DNA of 5,195 bases from Clostridiales bacterium (GTDB taxonomy: Bacteria; Bacillota; Clostridia; Lachnospirales; Lachnospiraceae). The DNA lies in assembly GCA_019423795.1 (NCBI GenBank), contig JAHZAT010000070.1, forward strand, positions 1-5,195, read 5' to 3'. The notes under the pieces were generated by a model, which ran no database searches, was not told the origin of the DNA, and worked only from the letters and a program-made list of their open reading frames with translations. Shown here piece by piece: positions 1 through 5,195 of this stretch. The stretch's first letter is position 1. Each line of letters starts with the position of its first letter. The translations under genes were made by a program, and so were the position numbers.

Positions 1-565
1 CGACCTGTTTTTGTACTTTCTTATACATTGGCATCGTGATCCATAAGATCAGTCCAACAACCACTGCCAATGCTGTGATCGTAAATACAAAGGAAACCGC
101 TGCCTTATGATCCACCGTAAATGCCATGAACATCGCACCAAATACAACAAATGGTGACCTTAAAAACAAACGCAGGAACATGTTAACTCCATTTTGCACC
201 TGATTGATATCATTACTCATACGGTTGATCAGCGTTGATGTCCCAACCTGATCGATCTCCTGATAAGAAAATTGATTTATATGTGCAAACAAATCACTTC
301 TCATCGACTTTCCTGTATACACAGCCGATCTTGCCGCAAAATACTGTGCTGTGATAGAAAATGAAAATCCAATGATTCCAAGTAAGATCAATAATCCTCC
401 CATCTTCCACAAATATCCAATATCGTGATGTCCGATTCCTACATCGATCATGCTGGCAACGACCAATGGTACAAATAGTTCAAAACTAGCTTCCAGCATC
501 TTAAATAATGGTGCAAGGATCGTAACACAAAGATGCTCCTTTAAATATCCTAGTAACCGTTTCAT
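1..565 (-). CDS. ABC exporter subunit, N-terminal transmembrane part (partial, 3' end outside window)
   Basis: The frame is open from an ATG at 565 to the left edge, giving 188 codons. The protein begins MKRLLGYLKEHL. Hydrophobic segments lie at about residues 14-40, 56-78, 137-152 and 157-180, matching the first four helices of a type-I ABC exporter membrane domain. Between them, residues 84-125 are the hydrophilic intracellular loop, with STLINRMSNDINQVQ at about 110-124. That is close to the S-LI-R--NDI-Q-Q signature of the BmrC/BmrD, LmrCD and TM287/288 heterodimeric multidrug exporters. Such proteins couple ATP hydrolysis to export of drugs or lipid-like molecules across the cytoplasmic membrane. 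The nucleotide-binding domain (Walker A, ABC signature, Walker B) should lie beyond the left edge and cannot be checked, so substrate and pairing are unknown. A partner half-transporter gene would be expected next to it. A good ribosome binding site supports the start. The gene follows the gal terminator and has its own candidate promoter, so it is probably not part of the gal operon. Confidence 0.88.
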   Translation of the reverse strand, partial: MKRLLGYLKEHLCVTILAPLFKMLEASFELFVPLVVASMIDVGIGHHDIGYLWKMGGLLILLGIIGFSFSITAQYFAARSAVYTGKSMRSDLFAHINQFSYQEIDQVGTSTLINRMSNDINQVQNGVNMFLRLFLRSPFVVFGAMFMAFTVDHKAAVSFVFTITALAVVVGLILWITMPMYKKVQKQV

Positions 566-574
566 CGATTCGTA

Positions 575-583
575 CTCCTTCTT
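575..583 (-). promoter_or_regulatory. Ribosome binding site of the ABC exporter gene
   Basis: The minus strand reads AAGAAGGAG, followed by 9 nt and then the ATG at 565. This is a near-consensus Shine-Dalgarno sequence at a normal distance and fixes the start of the exporter gene. Confidence 0.8.
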
Positions 584-602
584 TTATCTTACTATTTTCT
601 TT

Positions 603-631
603 AGTATACACCATTTTATTTTTTATTTGAA
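603..631 (-). promoter_or_regulatory. Candidate sigma-A promoter for the ABC exporter gene
   Basis: On the minus strand a -35-like TTCAAA (631-626) is followed by exactly 17 nt and a -10-like TATACT (608-603). The -10 matches TATAAT at 5 of 6 positions and the -35 matches TTGACA at 4 of 6. The spacer is AT-rich. Transcription would start near 595, leaving a leader of about 30 nt that contains the ribosome binding site. The position just after the gal operon terminator is where an independent promoter is needed. I see no clear operator palindrome over it. It is a by-eye match in AT-rich DNA, so confidence is moderate. Confidence 0.5.
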
Positions 632-652
632 CATAGTCCCAGATATTTTACG

Positions 653-701
653 AAAACAAAAAAGTACCGCTTAGAGCCAGGTAACATGCTCTAAACGGTA
701 C
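653..701 (-). terminator. Intrinsic terminator of the gal operon
   Basis: Read on the minus strand, GTACCG-T-TTAGAGC (701-688) pairs with GCTCTAA-G-CGGTAC (677-664) around a 10-nt loop (687-678). In RNA the central T/G position is a U-G wobble, so the stem is a continuous 14 bp. It is followed by six T, one G and four T (663-653), a classic U-tract. On the plus strand the same position would be a C/A mismatch and no T-run follows, so the terminator works only for minus-strand transcripts. It begins 26 nt after the galE stop and closes the galKMTE transcript. Confidence 0.93.
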
Positions 702-727
702 GGGGATGATTTATGGTTCAAAAAGAG

Positions 728-1738
728 TTATTTGTCTTCCTTTTGAACAGAACAATATCCTTGTGGGTGGCTGCTGTGCCATTTCCATGCGGATGCAATG
801 ATTTCTTCAAGATCTGCATGTTCTGGCTTCCATCCAAGGATATTCTTCGCTTTTTCACTGGAAGCGATCAAGACAGCCGGATCTCCAGCTCTTCTTCCTT
901 CTTCCACAGCCTTGATCGGCTTTCCTGTCACTTTTCTGGCTGTTTCGATAACTTCTTTTACAGTAAATCCAACACCATTTCCAAGATTGAAGATGTTGCT
1001 TTCATTACCTTCCATTAAGTATTTTACTGCCAGAATATGTGCCTGTGCAAGATCTGTTACATGAATATAGTCTCTTACACAAGTTCCATCTTTTGTATCA
1101 TAATCCGTTCCAAAGATACTGATTGCTTCTCTTTTGCCATTTGGCACCTGTAAGATCAGTGGAATCAGATGTGTTTCTGGATTATGATCTTCTCCGATCT
1201 GTCCACTTACATGTGCTCCGCAGGCATTAAAGTATCTTAAAGATACATAACGAAGTCCATGTGCACGACCAACCCACTTAAACATCTTTTCCATGGAAAG
1301 TTTTGTCTCTCCATAAGTGTTTGTTGGCTCTGTGCGGTCTGTCTCTACGATCGGTACTTTCTCTGGTTCTCCATAAGTTGCTGCTGTTGAGGAGAATACG
1401 ATCTTATCGATGCCATGTTCTACTAAGGACTGTACCATTGTCTTTGTTCCACAAAGGTTATTATCATAATATTTTAATGGATTTACCATACTTTCTCCAA
1501 CTAAGGAGTTCGCTGCGAAATGGATCACTGCATCGATATCTTTTTCCTGATCTAGGACACTGTCTACAAATGCTTTATCTCTTAAGTCTCCTTTGTAAAA
1601 CTTTGCTTTTGGATGAACAGCCTCAATATGTCCTGTTTCCAGATTGTCGATGATCACGACTTCTTCCCCTGCATCGATCAGTTCATAAACTGTATGAGAA
1701 CCAATATAACCAGCTCCACCTAATACTAATATTTTCAT
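728..1738 (-). CDS. galE: UDP-glucose 4-epimerase GalE
   Basis: This 336-residue protein has the normal length for GalE, a cytoplasmic extended short-chain dehydrogenase/reductase. It interconverts UDP-galactose and UDP-glucose through a transient 4-keto intermediate on tightly bound NAD. The N-terminal Rossmann motif GGAGYIGS carries G7, G10 and G13, and D31-N32 closes the second strand near the NAD ribose. FAAN is at 74-77 and SSTAATYG at 116-123. The catalytic pair is Y142 and K146 in TYGETK. RYFNACGAH (168-176) and RRAGDPA (282-288) are the sugar-nucleotide-binding segments. T118 occupies the place of the E. coli catalytic Ser124, and L290 falls at the position of E. coli Tyr299. The start is supported by AGAAAGGA (1754-1747), 8 nt upstream of the ATG. 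It is the last gene of the operon, 24 nt after galT, and is followed by the terminator. It may also supply UDP-galactose for glycan synthesis, as GalE does in many bacteria. Confidence 0.97.
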   Translation of the reverse strand: MKILVLGGAGYIGSHTVYELIDAGEEVVIIDNLETGHIEAVHPKAKFYKGDLRDKAFVDSVLDQEKDIDAVIHFAANSLVGESMVNPLKYYDNNLCGTKTMVQSLVEHGIDKIVFSSTAATYGEPEKVPIVETDRTEPTNTYGETKLSMEKMFKWVGRAHGLRYVSLRYFNACGAHVSGQIGEDHNPETHLIPLILQVPNGKREAISIFGTDYDTKDGTCVRDYIHVTDLAQAHILAVKYLMEGNESNIFNLGNGVGFTVKEVIETARKVTGKPIKAVEEGRRAGDPAVLIASSEKAKNILGWKPEHADLEEIIASAWKWHSSHPQGYCSVQKEDK

Positions 1739-1746
1739 CTGTCATT

Positions 1747-1754
1747 TCCTTTCT
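1747..1754 (-). promoter_or_regulatory. Ribosome binding site of galE
   Basis: The minus strand reads AGAAAGGA, ending 8 nt before the galE ATG at 1738. It lies in the 24-nt gap after the galT stop. That gap has room for neither a promoter nor a terminator, which supports cotranscription of galT and galE. Confidence 0.75.
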
Positions 1755-1762
1755 GAACTCAA

Positions 1763-3259
1763 TTACAAAGTTGCAATAAATCGGTCAAATGATTTTCTTC
1801 CTTCTTCCGTGCATTTATAAACTCCGGCATCTTCTAAAACTTTAACGAATACTTGTCCGATCTCTTCTCTTAAGATATCTTCTACATTTTCTTCATTGAT
1901 ATCTTCATATTTTTCTTTGATCTCATCAACCCATGGTGCATGTTTCTTAAGATCTTCATACTGGCTGACATCTTCACCCTTCACAAGACATTCACTTAAA
2001 TGTTCCATCTCTGCTTTTAATCTGGATGGAAGTACTGCAAGTCCCATAACCTCGATCAGTCCGATATTTTCTTTCTTGATATGATGATACTCATTATGTG
2101 GATGATAAAGTCCTAATGGACATTCTTTCGTTGTGATGTTGTTACGAAGTGTCAGATCCAGTTCATACATATCGCCTTTTTTACGTGCGATCGGTGTGAT
2201 CGTATTGTGTGGTTCTCCATCTGTCTCAGCAAAAATATATGCCTCTTCATCGGTATATCCACGCCATTTTTTCAAAATATAGTCTGCAAGTTCAATGAGT
2301 CGTTTTTCATCTTTGCACTGAATACGGATTACTGATAATGGCCAATGAACGATTCCTGCTTTCACATCTTCGTATCCTGGAATGACAAATTCTTTCTCGA
2401 TCGCTGCACGTTCCATGGCAAATTCATAATGTCCACCTTGGAAATGATCATGTGTTAAGATAGAACCTCCAACGATTGGAAGATCGGCATTGGATCCTAG
2501 GAAATAGTGTGGAAACTGTTTTACAAAGTCAAATAGTTTTGTAAATGCTGCCTTATCAATCTTCATTGGTACGTGCTGTCCGTTAAATACGATACAGTGT
2601 TCATTGTAGTATACATATGGAGAGTACTGGAATCCCCATTTGCTGTCATTGATCACAAGCGGCATAATTCTGTGGTTCTGTCTTGCTGGATGATTCATTC
2701 TTCCTGCATATCCTTCATTTTCCATGCAAAGCTGGCACTTTGGATAAGAACTTTGTTTTGCATTTTTTGCTGCTGCAATTGCTTTTGGATCTTTCTCTGG
2801 TTTGGACAGGTTGATCGTGATGTCGATATCTCCGTATGGACTGTTTACTTTCCATTTCATATCTTTTTTGACGCGGTCTCTTCGGATATAGTTCGTATCC
2901 TGACTGAATTCATAGAAAAATTCAGTTGCTTTCTTTGGACTCTCTTCGTAATAGGTACGGAATTCTTTGATGACCTGGCTTGGTTTTGGTGTCAGGATTC
3001 CCATTAATTTTGTGTCAAATAAATCTCTTGTGACAATATCATCACTCTTAATAATATAACGATCATATGCTGCATCTGTCAGACGATCTAAAATCTCCGG
3101 CAAAATAATTTCTTCACCTGTGATATCTGGATCATTGTACTCATCTAAACGAAACACTTCCAGATATTGATTGATCGTATAGATTTCATCTTCTGGCATG
3201 ATCAGTTTTTTATCAAGTCCATATGTTACAAGTTTTTTGATATCTTTTTGTAAATCCAT
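1763..3259 (-). CDS. galT: UDP-glucose--hexose-1-phosphate uridylyltransferase, type 2 GalT
   Basis: With the start chosen here the protein has 498 residues and begins MDLQKDIKKLV. It transfers UMP from UDP-glucose to galactose-1-phosphate, yielding UDP-galactose and glucose-1-phosphate in the cytoplasm. Its length and motifs fit the Firmicutes family-2 GalT (about 490-510 residues), which is distant from the roughly 350-residue E. coli type and lacks its HPHxQ signature. The active-site equivalent is THDHFQGGHYEF, with H270, H272 and Q274. A CxxC pair (C175, C178) may bind metal, which is an inference. LYHPHNEYHH (384-393) and the following NIGLIEVMGLAVLP are conserved C-terminal segments of the family. 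I chose the ATG at 3259 over an in-frame TTG at 3274. GAGGTGG (3272-3266) sits 6 nt before this ATG, whereas the TTG overlaps that binding site and has none of its own. The galM stop lies between the binding site and the ATG, so translation is probably coupled to galM. Confidence 0.96.
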   Translation of the reverse strand: MDLQKDIKKLVTYGLDKKLIMPEDEIYTINQYLEVFRLDEYNDPDITGEEIILPEILDRLTDAAYDRYIIKSDDIVTRDLFDTKLMGILTPKPSQVIKEFRTYYEESPKKATEFFYEFSQDTNYIRRDRVKKDMKWKVNSPYGDIDITINLSKPEKDPKAIAAAKNAKQSSYPKCQLCMENEGYAGRMNHPARQNHRIMPLVINDSKWGFQYSPYVYYNEHCIVFNGQHVPMKIDKAAFTKLFDFVKQFPHYFLGSNADLPIVGGSILTHDHFQGGHYEFAMERAAIEKEFVIPGYEDVKAGIVHWPLSVIRIQCKDEKRLIELADYILKKWRGYTDEEAYIFAETDGEPHNTITPIARKKGDMYELDLTLRNNITTKECPLGLYHPHNEYHHIKKENIGLIEVMGLAVLPSRLKAEMEHLSECLVKGEDVSQYEDLKKHAPWVDEIKEKYEDINEENVEDILREEIGQVFVKVLEDAGVYKCTEEGRKSFDRFIATL

Positions 3260-3260
3260 C

Positions 3261-4280
3261 TTATTCCACCTCAAATCGATATGTTGTTACTGCTTCGTAT
3301 TCTTCGCCTTTTCTTAAAATTACCTTTGGTTCTTTTTCTATATGTATGGAGTTTGGTAAGAACTGGGCTTCTAAGGCAACACCATCTCTGTTTTCGTATG
3401 GTTTCCCACCTTTTCCATTACATCCGCCAGACAGGAAGTTTCCTGTGTATACCTGAATGCATGGAAGTGTTGTTGTCATCGTCATTTTTCTTCCAGTTTC
3501 TTTGTCATATAGAACTAACTGGTCATCTTCATCTTTTACCATGAAAGAATGATCATAACCTCCGGCAAGTTTTAACTGTTCATGATCATCGTTGATCCGC
3601 TCTCCGATCTCATGAAATTCTTTAAAGTCAAATGGTGTGTTTTCTATCTTTAAAAATGTTCCATTGGCAAGACAGTTTTCATCAACACATGCAATCTCAT
3701 CCGCTTTTACCTTTAACTGATGATGATAAATTTTATCTTTTCCAGCAGATAAATTAAAGTAAGAATGATTTGTGATATTGACCAGTGTATCCTCATCGGA
3801 TACTGCTTCATATTCCATTTTTAATGTATTATCGCATAAACGATACACAACTTTCAGATAAAGACTTCCCGGATATCCTTCTTCCATATCTGGTGAGAGA
3901 TAGATAAAACGGATTCCATCTTCCAACAATTCATATTTAAATATCTTTTGATTAAATCCTTTGATTCCTCCATGGAGAGAATTCTTTCCATTGTTTGCTG
4001 CCAATTCGTATGTCTTTCCATTTAATTCAAACTTTGCATCTCCGATACGATTTGCAACACGTCCGGCAATCGCTCCCATATAACTTCCATCTCCATGCCA
4101 GCAATCTTCCACATTCTCAAATCCAAGAACAACATCCCCAAAGTTTCCTTCTCGGTCTTTTGTAAATACAGATAACACATGACATCCAAGATTACTTGTG
4201 ATCACCTTGATCTCATCATTTTTTAATTCGAATAAGCAGACTCCGTTATCTCTTTGTTCTATCATTCTTACTTTCATCAT
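3261..4280 (-). CDS. galM: Aldose 1-epimerase (galactose mutarotase) GalM
   Basis: This 339-residue protein has the usual length of the GalM family. It interconverts the alpha and beta anomers of D-galactose and glucose, supplying GalK with alpha-galactose released as the beta anomer from lactose and other beta-galactosides. The expected active-site residues are all visible. They are R74 in AGRVANRI, H103 in NSLHGG, H172 in TNHSYFNL, D243 in GGYDHSF and E304 in ALEAQFLPNS. In characterised homologues one histidine acts as acid (H172 here) and the glutamate as base (E304 here). There is no signal peptide, so it should be cytoplasmic. Two ATGs start the frame (4280 and 4277). I keep the first because GAAGG (4294-4290) is 9 nt away. 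The start is separated from the galK stop by one base, and the end from galT by one base. Confidence 0.96.
   Translation of the reverse strand: MMKVRMIEQRDNGVCLFELKNDEIKVITSNLGCHVLSVFTKDREGNFGDVVLGFENVEDCWHGDGSYMGAIAGRVANRIGDAKFELNGKTYELAANNGKNSLHGGIKGFNQKIFKYELLEDGIRFIYLSPDMEEGYPGSLYLKVVYRLCDNTLKMEYEAVSDEDTLVNITNHSYFNLSAGKDKIYHHQLKVKADEIACVDENCLANGTFLKIENTPFDFKEFHEIGERINDDHEQLKLAGGYDHSFMVKDEDDQLVLYDKETGRKMTMTTTLPCIQVYTGNFLSGGCNGKGGKPYENRDGVALEAQFLPNSIHIEKEPKVILRKGEEYEAVTTYRFEVE
3266..3272 (-). promoter_or_regulatory. Ribosome binding site that decides the galT start
   Basis: GAGGTGG on the minus strand lies inside the last codons of galM and 6 nt upstream of ATG 3259. The galM stop TAA (3263-3261) and a single G fill the rest of the gap. 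This strong site rules out the longer TTG-initiated form, whose start codon would overlap the binding site. Confidence 0.82.
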
Positions 4281-4281
4281 C

Positions 4282-5195
4282 TTATAATACCTTCATTCCT
4301 CCGTATGGGCGTACTTTTAAGACATGACATGCTCCTTCACCAAATACATGTTCCATGTTCTTTTTGTACATACTAACAATATCATTTGGTACAAATGCCT
4401 GAATCGTTCCTGCAAATCCTCCTCCATGAACTCGGCTGACTCCTTTATCTCCTAAAGAAATATCACTGATCGCCAATCCGATTGATACACTCTGATTTGT
4501 CAGGTCGTGGCTTGAATATACATTTTGTAAATATTTAAAGGATGAATCCCCAGATTCTTTGATCAATTTCTTAAATGTATCAAAATCTCCTTCTTCTAAA
4601 GCTTTTACCTGCTGATCTACACGTTTATTTTCCTCAAATAAATGCATTGCACGAAGAACTGCACGATCTCCTAAGATTTCTCTGATCTTTGGAAGATTTA
4701 AATAAAAATCATCTTTATCAACTTCTCTTAATGCTTCCTGATTAAAGTAATTAGCAACTTTTTTCATTTCGTATGGGATTGCTGCATAATCATCTGTTAA
4801 ATCTGCATGAGATCCTTTTGTATCCACGATGCATAAGCTGTGACCATATGCTTCAAAATCAACGTCTACTTTTTTAATTTTTGGCTTCTTTGGATCTTCA
4901 AAATCAATATTGATCAAGCCTCCAATAGAAGAAGCCATCTGATCCATCAATCCACAAGGTTTTCCAAAATATACATTTTCTGCATACTGTCCAGCCTGTG
5001 CTAAAAATACAGGATCAATCTTCATATCATTATATAATCCAGATAAAATATTTCCGATCAGTACTTCAAATGCTGCAGAAGATGACATTCCAGCTCCGTT
5101 TAATACATCACTTGTCACATAAGCTTCAAATCCACCGATATTATATCCTTCTTCTTTTAATTTAGAAGCAACTCCCTGAATCAGTGCCTGTGATG
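4282..5195 (-). CDS. galK: Galactokinase GalK (partial, 5' end outside window)
   Basis: The frame is open from the right edge to TAA at 4284-4282, giving 304 complete codons. GalK is a cytoplasmic GHMP-family kinase that phosphorylates alpha-D-galactose at C1 with ATP. Visible features, numbered from the first complete codon, include the nucleotide-binding loop GAGMSSSAA (33-41), the equivalent of the family PxGxGLSSSAA motif. CGLMDQ (80-85) holds D84, the expected catalytic base. The C-terminal RVHGGGFAGT (254-263) is the third GHMP motif. The N-terminal galactose-binding signature GRTEIGGNHTDHN lies outside and cannot be checked, so galactokinase rather than another GHMP sugar kinase rests partly on context. 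A full protein of roughly 400 residues is inferred. The GTG at 5118 is not the start: family-like sequence (for example EEGYNIGGFEAY) continues upstream to the edge. Translation of galM is probably coupled to this gene through the TAA-G-ATG junction. Confidence 0.94.
   Translation of the reverse strand, partial: SQALIQGVASKLKEEGYNIGGFEAYVTSDVLNGAGMSSSAAFEVLIGNILSGLYNDMKIDPVFLAQAGQYAENVYFGKPCGLMDQMASSIGGLINIDFEDPKKPKIKKVDVDFEAYGHSLCIVDTKGSHADLTDDYAAIPYEMKKVANYFNQEALREVDKDDFYLNLPKIREILGDRAVLRAMHLFEENKRVDQQVKALEEGDFDTFKKLIKESGDSSFKYLQNVYSSHDLTNQSVSIGLAISDISLGDKGVSRVHGGGFAGTIQAFVPNDIVSMYKKNMEHVFGEGACHVLKVRPYGGMKVL
4290..4302 (-). promoter_or_regulatory. Ribosome binding region of galM, inside the 3' end of galK
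   Basis: The last galK codons read GGAGGAATGAAGG on the minus strand. GAAGG is 9 nt from the galM ATG and is the probable Shine-Dalgarno site. The stronger-looking GGAGG is 17 nt away, too far for normal initiation. Because the site lies within translated galK codons, galM translation is likely coupled to galK. Confidence 0.6.

Noticed and set aside
641..652. Alternative -10 (TAAAAT) just after the terminator U-tract
   Set aside because: Its -35 would fall in the terminator stem and matches nothing like TTGACA; the 603-631 pair has better spacing and position.
450..674. Plus-strand open frame of 74 codons
   Set aside because: It overlaps the exporter start, its promoter and the terminator, has no ribosome binding site I could see, and shows no recognisable motif.
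713..1064. Plus-strand open frames opposite the 3' part of galE
   Set aside because: They are antisense shadows of galE, rich in Ser/Phe/Leu as expected for the complement of a real gene, with no recognisable domain.
1303..1653. Plus-strand open frame of 116 codons opposite galE
   Set aside because: Leu-rich composition arises from the complementary strand of galE codons; no start signal or family motif.
1739..1762. Possible promoter or terminator between galT and galE
   Set aside because: The gap is only 24 nt and holds little beyond the galE ribosome binding site.
1896..3007. Plus-strand open frames opposite galT
   Set aside because: Antisense shadows with Cys/Phe/Ile-rich low-information composition; galT on the other strand is unambiguous.
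3281..3544. Plus-strand Leu-rich open frame opposite galM
   Set aside because: Looks hydrophobic but is the complement of acidic and lysine-rich galM codons; no independent support.
5116..5118. GTG as the start of galK
   Set aside because: The frame stays open to the right edge with galactokinase-like sequence, and a start here would leave under 280 residues and no galactose-binding motif.

Overview
This window looks like an ordinary housekeeping region from a low-GC Firmicute, most likely a gut Clostridia/Lachnospiraceae-type bacterium. The lineage is inferred from four things: roughly 40% GC in the lines I counted, the long type-2 (Firmicutes) GalT, the strong AGGAGG-like ribosome binding sites, and the style of the GalK and GalE motifs. 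I cannot name the species. Every gene I can support is on the minus strand, so the window reads right to left.

Right to left, the layout starts with the 3' three quarters of galK, cut by the right edge. It is followed by galM (aldose 1-epimerase), galT (type-2 UDP-glucose--hexose-1-phosphate uridylyltransferase) and galE (UDP-glucose 4-epimerase). These four make up the complete Leloir pathway. GalM converts beta- to alpha-D-galactose and GalK phosphorylates it. GalT exchanges the galactose-1-phosphate with UDP-glucose, and GalE regenerates UDP-glucose from UDP-galactose. The net result is glucose-1-phosphate for glycolysis. The genes are tightly packed. The galK/galM and galM/galT junctions are both TAA-G-ATG with the ribosome binding site inside the upstream gene, which suggests translational coupling; galT and galE are 24 nt apart. 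A strong intrinsic terminator 26 nt after the galE stop ends the operon.

Just beyond the terminator is a plausible sigma-A promoter and then the 5' part of an ABC exporter gene, cut by the left edge. Only part of its membrane domain is present. It resembles the heterodimeric BmrCD/TM287-288-like multidrug exporters and appears to be a separate transcription unit.

I saw no RNA genes, mobile elements, CRISPR arrays, long repeats or undescribed system. The points worth a second look are small: the corrected galT start, the matching coupled junctions, the one-way terminator, two substitutions in the GalE active site, the divergent GalK motifs, and an excess of GATC tetranucleotides.
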